DNA of 64,000 bases from Pseudo-nitzschia pungens (GCA_037355855.1 CM074763.1:5394001-5458000); one strand, 5' to 3'; counted from the first letter of the stretch, positions 30,717-42,252 are shown. Numbers and translations: made by a program. Notes: generated from the letters alone by a model not told the origin.

Positions 30717-31784
30717 CTAATTTCCCTGCCGAATCCAGATCTGCGAGACAAACTTGGTGTCGACGGCCGGCAGCGCCGCGTGCAATGCCCTCGGATCGAG
30801 ATGCCCGTCGACGGTGGCCGGAAAAAAGACGAGCGCCGTTCCCCGGGTGGGCTTTACCTCCAGATGCCGATCGCGAGAGGGAAACGAGAACGACCACCCC
30901 GATCCCGACGGCAGCCTGGGAAAGGCGGTGTGGCCCCCGCTGGCCACGTCGTTGAGATAGACCAGCACCGTGACCGTCCGCTGTCCCCCGTTGGAGGCAA
31001 ACCGGGCCCCGTCGGCCTCTTCGATGTTGAAGGCGTCGAAATGCGGGAGATACTGCTGCGAGGACAGATACCGGCCGACCTGCGGGAGTTCCATGTGGCA
31101 GATGGGCTTGCGGGTCAGCCTCGAGACCTTGCGGACGAGATCGGGCAGATCCTCCCGGGCCAGATAGCACGTCGAGGAAGTCCGGGTCTCGCTGACGACG
31201 CCCGATCCGACGCCGACCACCGGGGCGGGGGTGAAGGAATCGGAGGCGACGCGGATCAGGTGATCGCACTCGTCGGGGGTCAGAAAGTTTTCGACGCGGT
31301 ACATCGGGGGATCGTTGTAGATCTTTTGAACGCCCGGGTAGTTTGGATCGACTCCGTTGAAGATCGGAACGGGAGCGGATTCTTGTTGTTGCTGGTGGTG
31401 CTGGTGGTGCTGCTGCTGCTGCACGTAGTGGTTTTGCTGCGAAATCATCTTGGCGGAGAGTCGGCGTGCCGAGGAGGAGTGGAGACTTCGGGTGGAACGA
31501 CAAGAACGGCTGGTCGTGAATGGGATCGCGGATGGGATTGGGGATGGGATTGTGAATGCGGTGATCGGTGCGAGTGCAGACAACAACAAAACGTGGGACG
31601 CCAATGCCACAGTCGTATAGGTGAGGATCCTTCTGTTTCTTGACGCCGCTGCGGTGTTGGAAGCAGTATCAATCGAAGGGATTGTCTTCTTGGAGATGGA
31701 GATGTTGTTGCGGATGCTGATGCTGATGCTGTTGCTGTTGCTGCTGTTGTGATTCTTGGTGCGATGGTGGGTGCAGTAACTCAT
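30717..31784 (-). CDS. Prolyl-4-hydroxylase-like 2OG-Fe(II) oxygenase
   Basis: A P4H-type dioxygenase of 355 residues in one exon. The catalytic domain covers about residues 160-352: YRVENFLTPDECDHLI at the start, iron ligands H248-F-D250 (LPHFDAF), distal H335 and 2OG-binding K344 (ALHAALPAVDTKFVSQIW). A hydrophobic segment at 58-75 ending APITAFTIPSP could be a signal anchor, or a plastid-type signal with Phe at +1; about 55 Ser/Asn-rich residues precede it, which argues for a type II anchor. A Gln/His tract lies at 121-135. Substrate unknown; the family hydroxylates prolines in secreted or cytosolic proteins. This and the gene at 14.8 kb are separate P4H-like enzymes, with little similarity outside the motifs. 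Confidence 0.82.
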   Translation of the reverse strand: MSYCTHHRTKNHNSSNSNSISISIRNNISISKKTIPSIDTASNTAAASRNRRILTYTTVALASHVLLLSALAPITAFTIPSPIPSAIPFTTSRSCRSTRSLHSSSARRLSAKMISQQNHYVQQQQHHQHHQQQQESAPVPIFNGVDPNYPGVQKIYNDPPMYRVENFLTPDECDHLIRVASDSFTPAPVVGVGSGVVSETRTSSTCYLAREDLPDLVRKVSRLTRKPICHMELPQVGRYLSSQQYLPHFDAFNIEEADGARFASNGGQRTVTVLVYLNDVASGGHTAFPRLPSGSGWSFSFPSRDRHLEVKPTRGTALVFFPATVDGHLDPRALHAALPAVDTKFVSQIWIRQGN

Positions 31785-33523
31785 GAGAAAGCTACGGTAC
31801 GTCTACAGTGGGGTGCTGTGCCGTTGGAAGAGTGATGCTGCGGTGTTGCGTTGCGTTTCGGTTTGTAACGTAAGGTTAGTCGCGCTGGTTGCTGGTGGTT
31901 CCGTATTCGCGCAAGGTTTACCACCAGTTAAGATACCAGTAAGGCTACTCGTAATACCGGTACTAGCGCTTGTATCGGTTTTTCTCACTTCGGCACTGCG
32001 AATGGTGAGGAGGGAGAACAGAGAAGTAGAGGTCATGGTCGGTATCGCTTAATCAATGCTTCTACTAATACGTACACGTACCATGCCTGGTACCGGTAAT
32101 TACTGGCACTGGTACGAAAAGGGTAATTACAGTAAGGTAAGGTTACAGTATTGTGATTGTTGAGATGAGAAGATGATTTTTTTGGGGGGTTTGGCGTGTC
32201 GTACCTGCTGTATCGTGTTTCGCTCTGAGACATTTTCATTGGAGGAAATTTGATGGCGGGAATGAGCGCTTTCGCGTTGCCGTTCGCGATTGGTGGATTG
32301 AATGAATCAATAATCGATTGTAGCGTCGCAATCGCCCATGCCATGGAGTTTCGTACAACGAGTAGAAGTGAACCTTACAAGATTACCGGTAGAAAGTATC
32401 AAAATAAATTTTACGATACGTATTTGTACGTACGAAAATGTATTGGTACCAGGTAACCTGACGTTCGTACGAACTTGTACAAGGTAATTACCGATGCATC
32501 ATTTTTTGTTGGCATTGCCTAACTACCGATAACCTTACGTACTCCAACCGTACTACGGACAGAAAAAACTATTGCTACTATTATTGGTACGAAACGACTT
32601 ACCGGTACAGTTGCATGCGCATTAATTTAAAAATTACGATTTTATTTTTTGAATTTAGTCACAAACAAAGGATTTTTGAGAAGAAAATTGAGCGGGTGTA
32701 CCACTATGAGCAATCGTACGTAACCTTACTGTACGAATACATACGTAAGAAAGATTGCTGTGTCGTTTTAAAAAAATCGTCCCAAATTCGAAGAAATGAC
32801 AGAAACCGACAACCAACTGCCCAACCGCGCGTGTAAGATCTCACTTGTGCGTGACGAGGATCAAAAAAATAGAAAAAAAATGATGTACGGTACGGTAACC
32901 TTACTGGTAAACCTTAGTCACTTTCGTATCAATTCTTAATTTTGCATGAGACGCAGACGGGGTTCGGCGTAACTTTACTCGTGCATTCAAAAAAAACAAA
33001 AATTGTGTCTGGAAACCGGAACCGGAACCGGAACGAACTCGCCCTTCCAGCAAGAGTCAGTCAGTGAGTGAGCGAGCGAGCAAACAAACCGAACGACGAG
33101 AACCATCGTCAATCCATCCATCGAACATCGATCGAGAAACTGTGACATTTAACGAACAGAACAGAACACAACGAACAGACTTAACGAGGGAACAAGCTCC
33201 CAATCCGAATTACTGCATCGCATCCGGAGAACGGCACGGTATTCCGCAAAGAGGGACGGGAAATCAAGCAACATCCAAATCGGACGCAGAGAAAATCTAC
33301 CGAGAAGGGGGGGTGGGTTCTTCCGAGATACTCGCGATAGATTTCCAAGTTTCCTGCTTTTGACAAAGATTAGATCTAACACTCCGATACGCGTTCAATC
33401 AAGTGAAACCGTGATAGATTCGTCGCGTGCGAATCCTCGTCCCGACCAATCCATAGGTGGCTACGCTTGCTGGGAAATCAACAAGACAAGAAAGCAAGCA
33501 AACAGGCAGATACAAATATTAAT
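31785..33523. other. Intergenic, dense motif region upstream of MFS gene
   Basis: No gene recognised. Motif copies near 31872, 32133, 32453, 32530, 32720 and 32897. An ORF-like stretch 33064-33363 is A-rich leader sequence without protein character. The 250 bases before 33524 are probably 5' leader. Confidence 0.5.
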
Positions 33524-36490
33524 ATGAGCAACGTCACCAGTGACAACAAGCGTTTTCCCTCGCTACTCGCCGAGGCGTTGGACATGCCGGCATTGGATCA
33601 CAATCAGCGCCAAAACGATGGCAGCGAATACGATGGCGACGACTACGACATACACGAGGAAGAAGGGAACACATTGCCACCTCCTCCGCCAGAACCGCAG
33701 GGGAATTCCCCGCCCAATCCGTCGAACGAATTGGTGAGGACCATGAGTAGCTTCGACACTCCACTCATCAAAAACCACATCGTTCCCATGACCGCACCAA
33801 CCACCGAGCTCTATGGTTCGTGCATCCCCCTGCCACCGAATCCGATGAACAGCACCCACAGCGTCCAATCCATAAGCAGCTGCGGCACCAACAGCGGAAG
33901 CTTCAGCATCAACGAGGACACCATCCCGAGACATTCCGATTACACCGTGCCCACGTCCAATTTCTACTACAAGCGAAAGCATTCTGCCAACGGAAACGGG
34001 GAAACGGCCGGGGAGAGCGAGAGCAGCTCCAACACCTCGACAAGGGAGCCGCCGCTGGCGATTGCACCGGAACCGACCCACAACGGCGGCGGCGGTCAAC
34101 AGCGCAGCATTCTGGGAAGCGGCGTGGCCAAAAAGTACCACTGCACCGAAACCGACCGCAGGGCCTACGTCCGGATACCGATTGCGAACCCACAAAACCG
34201 CGATATCCACAACAACTACGGGAGCACGATGGATAATGCGGCACCGCCACTGGGAATGGTGGCCACTCCGGGTGCTGTCGCTGTCGCTGTCGCTGTCGAT
34301 GCCGCAGCGACGGGCCAGCATCCCGATGACGGAATGCCGGTCGATTCGACCACCACAGAGCAACATTCCCACCGCACTCGAAGGTCGTCACGGATGACGC
34401 CGAAATTCATACCAGCAGACGACTATCCCGACTACGAAGACTATTACGACGGCATCGCAGGATCGGAACAACCATCGACGGATGGGATGGGATCCGATGG
34501 CTTCCATCCATCGGAATGCCAGGCCCTTCTCTCGAGCAATTCTTCCGGCCATCGCGGCCACCACCATCATCACCATCGCCATTCCGAAAAAGTTCACAGC
34601 GGTCTCCACGAAAGCGTCCACGCGCAATCCCTGCTGGTGGGATTGGCCTTCATGGTAATCTGGCTGCCAAACAACGCCATGGCCCCCAACCTAACGCAGA
34701 TGGCCGACTTTTTTGGCATGAACGAGTCCGAGCGCGATCTGTATCTCGGATCCTATTGCGCACTGGCCCTCGGAGTCTTTTCCCTCCCACTCTCGGGGAT
34801 GATCGGATTCATGGCTGATTTTCACTCTCGAAAGCACCTCTTTCTGGCTTGCTGTGTCCTGGGAGCCCTCGCGTCGGCCTGGTCCGGTTGGTCCTCCAGC
34901 TACTGGAGCTTGTTCGTGGCACGCTTGTGCAGCGGGGGATTCATGTCCGGGAGCGTACCGGTGGCCTTTAGCTTGCTGGGAGACTTGTTTTCCAAGGAAG
35001 AACGGAACGCTGCCAGTTCGGGACTCACCTCCATGATGGGACTGGGCATCATACTGGGCCAGATCTACGCCGGAGAGGTCGGTCCGTCCAAGAGCTGGCA
35101 GTATCCCTTTTACGCAACGGCCGTGGTGCAGGTTATCATGGCCACGATGATTGCCCTGTGGGTAGAAGAGCCCATCCGGGGTGGCAAAGAGCACGCACTC
35201 CAAGGTGTCTTCAAGGCGGGCAACAAGTACGAACGCCGGCTAACCCTGAATGGATTCGTCGACACGATGAGCAAGAACGCTTCCAACTGGATTCTCCTCT
35301 GGTACGGGTTCTTTACGAGCCTCCCGTGGGGTATTGTCTTTGTGTTCCTGAACGATTATCTGAGCCAAGAAAAGGGCTTTACGGTCGAAGAGGCGACCTT
35401 CTTGGTCATGCTCTTTGGTGTGGGATGCGCCATTGGGGGTGTCACCGGAGGATACCTAGGCCAATTATTTATGAAGGGAGATCGAAGTTTCTTGCCCCTT
35501 TACATGGCAGTTAGCACGTTTTTAGGGATTTTTCCATTTTTGCTCCTGCTGAATTCCCATTTCCAAAACCACAACGGGTACATGTCCAAGTTCTACTCCG
35601 TGCTGGGCGGTTGCGTTGCATCCCTTCCCTCGGTCAATGTCCGGCCTTGCATCATCAATGTCAACCCTCCCGAGTCGAGGGGTGCAGCCCTCACGGCAGC
35701 AAACCTCTTTGTCACACTGGGACGCGGAATCGGTCCTTGCTGTATCACCTTGTTGGGTTCCGTATTTGCTGCCAGTCGCCAGAGTTCCTTCAACATTACC
35801 CTATCGGTATTTTGGACGATTTCCGCGATCCAACTCTTGTTTTTGTCCAACACGTTGCCCAAAGATCAAGATCGGATGGAGGAGGGATTGGTCCAGTACG
35901 CCAAAGCCGCGCAGCTCGATGCCATGGAAGGTGGAGAGTTCTCCGACGCGGACCATCGCTTGGACGACGACAGCCAGCAACAGCAGCAACTCACGATGAG
36001 CCCTCTCAGGAGAGAGAGCAACGCCTCCCTGATAGTACCGCCCAGGACACCGGATGGAACCCAACGCGGTTCTATTCGAGGCGGCGACGACGACGACGAC
36101 GACGACGATCGTTTCTACGACACGATCATGACCAGTCCGCTGGCACAATACATGACCATCGACGGCAAATCCGCTCGGCAATCCCTGCAATTCGTCAAGC
36201 TCGGGATTCAGGAGTTTGGCGACGAAATCACCCACCGGAATACCATTTGTCGCGGATGCGAAAACATTTCGCCCTGTTCGTCCGAAGAAGACATCGCTGG
36301 AGGGAACAGCCCCCTGCCGGAAATATCCGTGGGCGGTGGCAATCCGGCACCGGGAATGAACCATTCCGCGGGGCGGTTAGACTCGGACTTTGTCGCAACG
36401 GAAAACAACGTGGAACCCATTATTTCCGAAGCAGAGATAAAGCGCCGCCGAGACATTTGGAGGCAGCAGCAGCAGCAGCAGCAGGAATGA
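33524..36490 (+). CDS. Spinster-like MFS transporter with long disordered N-terminus
   Basis: A 988-residue single-exon protein starting at ATG 33524; the frame is open further upstream but without an ATG. Residues 1-365 are hydrophilic and repetitive (Pro-rich patch, His tract HHHHHHRHS). The MFS core of twelve segments covers about residues 370-780: TM1 LLVGLAFMVIWLPNNAMAPN, the TM2-3 loop GFMADFHSRKH in the position of the family's GxLaDrxgRR, ARLCSGGFMSGSVPVAFSLLGDLFSKEER around TM4-5, VEEPIRGG after TM6, and GRGIGPCCITLLGSVF in the second half. Layout resembles the Spinster group, whose members move lipids or sugars; substrate not inferable. The C-terminal 190 residues are hydrophilic, with an (acg)n Asp run, and the protein ends in seven Gln. 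Confidence 0.8.
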   Translation: MSNVTSDNKRFPSLLAEALDMPALDHNQRQNDGSEYDGDDYDIHEEEGNTLPPPPPEPQGNSPPNPSNELVRTMSSFDTPLIKNHIVPMTAPTTELYGSCIPLPPNPMNSTHSVQSISSCGTNSGSFSINEDTIPRHSDYTVPTSNFYYKRKHSANGNGETAGESESSSNTSTREPPLAIAPEPTHNGGGGQQRSILGSGVAKKYHCTETDRRAYVRIPIANPQNRDIHNNYGSTMDNAAPPLGMVATPGAVAVAVAVDAAATGQHPDDGMPVDSTTTEQHSHRTRRSSRMTPKFIPADDYPDYEDYYDGIAGSEQPSTDGMGSDGFHPSECQALLSSNSSGHRGHHHHHHRHSEKVHSGLHESVHAQSLLVGLAFMVIWLPNNAMAPNLTQMADFFGMNESERDLYLGSYCALALGVFSLPLSGMIGFMADFHSRKHLFLACCVLGALASAWSGWSSSYWSLFVARLCSGGFMSGSVPVAFSLLGDLFSKEERNAASSGLTSMMGLGIILGQIYAGEVGPSKSWQYPFYATAVVQVIMATMIALWVEEPIRGGKEHALQGVFKAGNKYERRLTLNGFVDTMSKNASNWILLWYGFFTSLPWGIVFVFLNDYLSQEKGFTVEEATFLVMLFGVGCAIGGVTGGYLGQLFMKGDRSFLPLYMAVSTFLGIFPFLLLLNSHFQNHNGYMSKFYSVLGGCVASLPSVNVRPCIINVNPPESRGAALTAANLFVTLGRGIGPCCITLLGSVFAASRQSSFNITLSVFWTISAIQLLFLSNTLPKDQDRMEEGLVQYAKAAQLDAMEGGEFSDADHRLDDDSQQQQQLTMSPLRRESNASLIVPPRTPDGTQRGSIRGGDDDDDDDDRFYDTIMTSPLAQYMTIDGKSARQSLQFVKLGIQEFGDEITHRNTICRGCENISPCSSEEDIAGGNSPLPEISVGGGNPAPGMNHSAGRLDSDFVATENNVEPIISEAEIKRRRDIWRQQQQQQQE

Positions 36491-37452
36491 GTTTCGTTTC
36501 GTTTTGTTTTGCACGCGGAGGCGAACCGAAGCGTACCGGAACGGGATAGAATGGGATGGAGATTGTTAAAAATAGTGTTTTGTTGTACAGCGTCTCGTCT
36601 CTTCTTCCCTCTACCTGCATTCCCTTATCATACGTAGACAGTACCGTGTAGATATGTTTGTTACTTCCAATTCAATAATGATATAGTGAGAGCACAAATT
36701 CAAAGGTAGCAAAGCACGGAGGGCATTTATTTTCGGTCGGTGTCATGGAAGCCAAAGTTGCAGAACAGCAAGTGAAATACTGCTCAGACCGTTTGACTTC
36801 AACATACGGTACGCAGAACGGGAAACGGAGTGGACAAGACATCTACACAAGAATATGATCTCGTTAAATTCTGATATACAGAGTGATCGTGTTTTATGTG
36901 GATACGTGGATTCGCCTGTCCAAGGACTGAACGCAAGCTCCCATCCGTTTTTGAATGGGAGAGATAACAAAAATGAAATCCATTTTATGCATCAAAGTCA
37001 TCCATCACAAGAATAACGACAGCAGTGCTGCGTTTCTGTGGGATGACCGTTACAGACATGGATCGTTCTTGGTGGACTGGCTGGAGGGGAGGGCGTCGTC
37101 ATCCGTTTGACTGTGGTGGATCAACAGTAAGGAAAACAAAACGTTTCGCTGGACGAAAGGTCGTTGCAGTTGGGACAGCAATCGATCGCCTAGAGTGCTT
37201 TTCGGACGGCTCCTCCTCTCCATGGGAACTGGGGGTAGTACTATTGCGAGAGTACTTTCGGAAGGGGTTCTCTTTGAATGCGTGTGTGCAGTGATTGGTT
37301 GGAGAGCTGTGGCGCCGACGGAGAGACCGAAGAATGATCTCTCGGCAATGCCAACAATGGCAAAAAACACCAACTATCGAATAGGAGGTGAAGCTGGCCA
37401 ACATTGCGACCAATAATAAAGGCCAACAATCTCACGCACAGAGGTTGCGACG
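36491..37452. other. Intergenic, convergent 3' ends
   Basis: No gene recognised. Frames on both strands near 37025-37435 overlap one another and have no motif. Confidence 0.5.
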
Positions 37453-38700
37453 CTAGTCGTCCATAGGACTATAGTAGTCCCAGCCGAGATCCGTCAACTT
37501 GAAACTGCGAGCCACATCCGCATACAATGCCCGATCGAGCTCCGTTTCGTCGAGAATGATAGACATGGTTGTGTCCGACAGGTCGTGGCTTTTCATACCA
37601 ACATTCCCGGATGGGTTGTTGTCAAAGACCTTGAACGGAGCCTTCTTCCTCCCGAAAGATGGGTCCCCCAACACAAGCTGCGTAAGGAGAGGCAGGGTTT
37701 CATTAGACAGCATTTCGGTTGTGCCGACCCAGTCCATGGACTGGAACAAGGTATCGTGAAGACCGTCAATGTCGCATGGTTTTTGTGATTTGGCGACTTG
37801 TTCCTTAGTAACCTTGTCCGTATTCCACACCAAATATTTGGGTGCGGCAAAGGTAGATTGTGGATCCGTACTGAGCATTCGACACTGGCGGTTGTGTGCG
37901 TAATAGGACCGCAAAAAGTTCTTCTCGCTGGACTTCAAAGGTTTGAACGGATTCCAGTAGTCGTGGTCGTCACGGGATGGCGGTGGACGTGCGAAGTTGT
38001 TTCCGACGTGGAAAAAGTTGAAAAACGATAGCGCGTGAGCCACTGGCTCTCGCATCACGGTAAAAGCGAAGAAGCCCACCCCGCGTTGATCCGCCAAGGC
38101 GCGCCACTGCTCTATTTTAGGTGCCAATTCCACAAGCGATGGAAAGTCGGGAGCGGGATCTTCGACGTGCAACTCGAGAAGCACTAATTTCTTTGCCGTT
38201 GCGGCCATGTTCACCGTGGTCACGCAGTCCTTGACCCAATCGATCCGCTTTCGGATCATTGTGAAAAACAACCTTCCCTTGGACCGCATTGCCTTTTCGT
38301 AGACATTCTGGTCTACGCCGTCTGTGCGAATTTCAGTCACACGATCCTCGGCTGGGGGCGCGTTGAGACTTTGGTCTCTCTGCGCCAATTCATGCAGCAT
38401 TTTGCCAACCGTAGATCCACCGGTTTTGTATACATGGTAAAACACAATTATACCTCCGTTAGTAAAGTCCGGAAGGGTACCCTTCTCACGATGCGTGGGA
38501 ACGTGCTTTTTGCTAACTATCTCGTAAGGGATAGAATCCCCTGCAGATAGTGCAATCTGATGCACACTATCGTCAACCAACGACGAAAGTCTTCTCGGAA
38601 CGTTCGAAACAGTCAGGATGACGAGGACTGATAACGATATCAGCGCAATTTTGAAGGATGTGCCATACCGTCGATTCCGCGAGGAAAGTGCTGTCGTCAT
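37453..38700 (-). CDS. Golgi-type sulfotransferase, type II membrane protein
   Basis: A 415-residue protein with a short basic tail and a signal anchor (FKIALISLSVLVILTVS) at about residues 16-32, typical of Golgi sulfotransferases. The PAPS 5'-phosphosulfate-binding loop is HVYKTGGSTVGKML (about residues 89-102) and the 3'-phosphate site is FTVMREPVAHALSFFNFF (Arg and Ser in R-E-P-x5-S arrangement). A C-terminal substrate-binding half follows. The acceptor is likely a carbohydrate, from family knowledge only. Single exon; the frame and start are unambiguous. Confidence 0.78.
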   Translation of the reverse strand: MTTALSSRNRRYGTSFKIALISLSVLVILTVSNVPRRLSSLVDDSVHQIALSAGDSIPYEIVSKKHVPTHREKGTLPDFTNGGIIVFYHVYKTGGSTVGKMLHELAQRDQSLNAPPAEDRVTEIRTDGVDQNVYEKAMRSKGRLFFTMIRKRIDWVKDCVTTVNMAATAKKLVLLELHVEDPAPDFPSLVELAPKIEQWRALADQRGVGFFAFTVMREPVAHALSFFNFFHVGNNFARPPPSRDDHDYWNPFKPLKSSEKNFLRSYYAHNRQCRMLSTDPQSTFAAPKYLVWNTDKVTKEQVAKSQKPCDIDGLHDTLFQSMDWVGTTEMLSNETLPLLTQLVLGDPSFGRKKAPFKVFDNNPSGNVGMKSHDLSDTTMSIILDETELDRALYADVARSFKLTDLGWDYYSPMDD

Positions 38701-40018
38701 ACTTTTCCGTCAACCGATTTTCCTGAGCGTTCTCTGTTTCTGGGCCTGAGACTATTGTTTATCCAGGTCGTGTGTTAAGCACTAGTTTGTATTCCGGGAT
38801 GCAGACGTCCTTAGGCGTGCTCGGTGGTGCCAAAAAAATCAATGATATGCAGCTTCAGTGGAGAGAGGCAAAGGAAACAAGAGATTGGTTTCAAAATCGC
38901 CATTTCTTCAAATCTTGAGGACATTCGGCTTTCTTGCGCGCAACGCACATAATTACTGTATTTTACATAGAATCAGCGCGCCCGCGGGTCCGATTCCCCA
39001 TAAAAAAGAGAAATCGCCAATTCGTCACACTTTTTGAGAGCAAGATTACTTGTCCCGTACTAAAATTCTGTAGACTTGCACCACAAAACAACTAATTAGA
39101 GAGTATTTTTTGACATTGGTACAAATCCCGTAGCATTTAATATTGATATCCGACATTGCGCAGATGTCATGCAACATGACGGCACGCTTCCTCCGACACG
39201 GTTTCAACTCATTCCGTTCCTTTTTTTGAAAAATAATTAGAAGTATGCGGACAGACGGCACTACCACTTTTTATGTGAAAAGACATTTAATATATCTCCT
39301 TATGTTTTCGGGAATCCAAAGTGACATTTTTTATGTGGGTCGAAATAATGTGTTATGTATTTCGGGAATCACTCATTTACCACAATAGAAAGTTACAAGT
39401 AAGTTACTTACATGAACGGCGGAAACGATGGAATACAGAGTCACAGATGGAATACGTAGTATGGGAAAAAAAGATTGAATGACAACAGAAGGTCGCATCG
39501 TGTAAAGAATGCGTAGAGCCTTAATAATACCGTTCGGATCGAAACGATGCGATGAAACTGCTGAATATTACCACACTTGGAACTTGGAATGAAATGGAAG
39601 ATCTAAGAGTAAGGTTACTGCCAGGTACATTTACCACAAGGGTAACAAACCATCCAACAAAGAATGAATCATCAAAGAGCGATATTTCTCTCTATTGCAA
39701 CATCATCAACAAATGTTGAAGGAAACGCGAAAGCTTTGAACTATTTTGAAATTTTTTGTATGCAATACCACGAGAATCAACCAGAAGGCCACGAATCAAA
39801 AACGCATAATCCGCTCCCTTGTTGCAGTGTGAAATTTATTCGAGATGAGAACAGCCGTAGCTTTTATTTTTTCGTCAACACATTCAAAATGATAAAGTGG
39901 GAGCGCTGTAAATTCAATCACAGTGATTTGCTTTCCGAGTTTCTGGAAGTTTAGTCTTAGTTTGGCGTCGAACGTTCTTGACAAATATGTCATATTCATC
40001 ACGACTGATGTAGTCGCA
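38701..40018. other. Intergenic, AT-rich
   Basis: No gene recognised. The 14-mer atgttttcgggaat recurs at about 39302 with tgtatttcgggaatc near 39356. One GTAAGGTTAC copy near 39610. A GC-rich stem-like gcgcgcccgcgggtcc near 38978 is not a tRNA. Confidence 0.5.
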
Positions 40019-41449
40019 TTACATTACCAGCCCGTTGAAAACCTTAGGAGGAGTGCCTTCATCCTCGATGATTTCTTTCATTGTTAAACAAAGCAAAGCA
40101 AAACAAAACACAACCAAAAAGTCAATCAATGATTTACCTCTCCACATGCAGGTCGCGATATAACCGGCGAGAAAACGTACCGAGGACCTTGTTCGCAGCC
40201 TTGGAGTCCGTCAAGCTGGCGACGCAGACATCGGCGACCAAGTCTCTCGAAATTTCACCGCTGTTCAAGGTATCTTCGCCGGAAATCATCAAGGCACCGG
40301 TCGGAGGCTTGGCTTTCAATCCACCAGGTCGCACAATGGTGTAGTCCAGACCACTGCTTTTCAGGTAGTTTTCTGCCACCAGTTTCTCGTCCTGCACCGG
40401 GTATTGGTTCCAATGAAGGGTTATGCGGGTGCGCGTAGAACGACAACAAGTGTAAGTGTCTAGACCGGAGAGAAACTGGGCATTCTACAGGATCTCAGAA
40501 AATACTCACCAGAACATTTCCGAAGGCGTTAGTGATCACAAATCCAGGAGACTTTTCTTGTCCCCAATTTCGGCCGTTGGTCAGAATACTGGAGACCATG
40601 ACGATCTTCTTGACGGTTCCAGTTTTCTTGGCCGCATCGATCAATTTGATGGTTCCAACGTTGTCCTATCGAGTGGTCAGAAGAGGGAAGCGATGCAACA
40701 AAAAAGTACGAATGAGAGAGGTTTGGCAGGATCAAAAGAAAACACTGGGCCATTCCTTGGGATATTTTGCACAGAATTTCTTTCCGGAATAAAATCATGT
40801 CATCAATCAGGAGGGAAATAAATCCATTTCATCGTACCACTTCGTGAGCCGCCGCGTTCATTTTGAGTGGATTTCCGGGGATGAATCCGGTAGCAATCAC
40901 GAGAGATTCGGCACCCGCCATAGTCGCAGCGAGTTCGTCAACGGAATCCTTCACCACATCCAAATGCTTCAAGGTAACGGCAGATGTGTCGACGGAAGCG
41001 ACCTTTTGGATCATGGCACCACGAACGACCGTCGAGGCTTCTCCCAACGAGGCTGTTGCTTTCTCTACGTTGCGGACACCTCCGACAACCTGGAGGTTTC
41101 CGGCGTTGGCCAACCGTTCCAAAACTCGGCGACCGGTTTGACCCGTAGCTCCGGCCACGACAACTTTAGTGGCAGCAGGCGCGGCGGCGACCTCCTCATC
41201 AGCAAACGCCATCGGAACGGTAGTAACAGCGGAAGTCAGGGCGACTCCGGCAACGAGCTGGGCCGCTTGGGCAAAGGCATCGCGACGACCGACAACGTCG
41301 TCGTTGGACGAGAGGAAGATGGCCGAAGAAAAGGAGGAATGGGAATGATCGACCACAGATTTCTGCAAAGCCGATGGGGCAAATGCATCGGCCGAGTGTG
41401 CAAGAGCCGCGACAACGAGGCAGAGGTAGGAAGATGGGGCAAACATCAT
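40019..41449 (-). CDS. Atypical SDR (NAD(P)-binding), thylakoid-lumen type presequence
   Basis: Four exons: 40838-41449, 40510-40665, 40181-40391 and 40019-40074, all GT-AG and in phase, giving 344 residues. The Rossmann glycine motif GATGQTGRRV is at about residues 100-109; later SDR landmarks are MVSSI and LDYTIVRPGGLKAKP. This is the NmrA/TIC62-like atypical SDR group found in plastids (plant relatives of the At5g02240 type). The presequence is tripartite: a signal peptide ending AHSADA|FAPS (textbook ASAFAP site), a transit stretch, then GRRDAFAQAAQLVAGVALTS to VPMAFA|DEE, a twin-Arg hydrophobic signal with an A-x-A site at about residues 55-83. This predicts thylakoid-lumen delivery by Tat. 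The last exon (EIIEDEGTPPKVFNGLVM) is short; a direct read-through of exon 3 would end in non-conserved sequence. Confidence 0.82.
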
Positions 41450-42252
41450 GGTTCTGTTCTCTTCTGTGTAATGTCAAAAGTGTGATGCATGACAAAATCT
41501 ATCGATTTGCCTCTCCCGATCGGATACGCCGTAAGTGCTACGAGTCGTCCGGTACGGATGCCCGACTCGAATTCGTCGTGGCAGTAAGGTTACGAGTACT
41601 TGTACTCGTATTTTTTCTTGCTCAGCCTAAAATGTACCCGAGCCGTTCGGTACGGTAAACCTAACATACCGACACAGCGGGGCAACCAAGATGCTACTAA
41701 GCTGATCTGCGCGTATGACGTCATGGAAAAGCGTAAGCGAGATGGTATCTTTTCATGTCAAGTTGTTATCGTATGTTTTTCCCATACTCGACTTATTCTC
41801 ATACACTATGCGTATACGAAGTTGGATGAGTCAGTCGAGAGAGATTTTGGCCTACCGTACCGTACGTACATGGTAATCTTACTTGTACCTGGTAACCTTA
41901 CGAACTTCGTCGTGATTTACAAATTTTGCTTGTATCGGTAAGATTAAGGTTACAGTAAAACCTTACTTGCACGCACATTCCTTTTTCATTACGAATCTTC
42001 AATCTTGAGGGCAGAACTTGCACTCTCACACGTGCGGGTACGGTACAGTACATGTAATCTTCCTTCGCAGAACTTCTATTACCGGTAGGACTAATCAGAA
42101 AGACTCCGTTGACCCAAACGGCAACGCAGACCATCGAAATCATATCCTTTTCTAATACGCCGGTTGTTTGCAATCGAGGAATAAATTTACCTTCATTTCT
42201 GTCAACGGAACGAATTTTCGGAACGATTTCACACCGGTACGTAGTCTTCAAA
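41450..42252. other. Divergent promoter region
   Basis: Between the starts of the SDR gene (minus) and the phosphoribosyltransferase gene (plus). GTAAGGTTAC-family copies near 41585, 41890 and 41946. A TGACGTCA palindrome is listed separately. Confidence 0.5.
41716..41723. promoter_or_regulatory. TGACGTCA (CRE/bZIP-type) palindrome
   Basis: A perfect 8-base CRE, 267 bases upstream of the SDR start and 530 upstream of the phosphoribosyltransferase start. TGACGT elements are known to act in CO2/cAMP-responsive promoters of Phaeodactylum plastid genes; whether this one acts is not known. Confidence 0.35.

Noticed and set aside
33467..33523. Upstream extension of the Spinster-like frame
   Set aside because: It begins with TTG, not ATG; the first ATG is 33524.
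38975..39005. GC-rich stem with gtccgattcc, a possible tRNA T-arm
   Set aside because: No TTCNANNC loop, no anticodon or D arm nearby.
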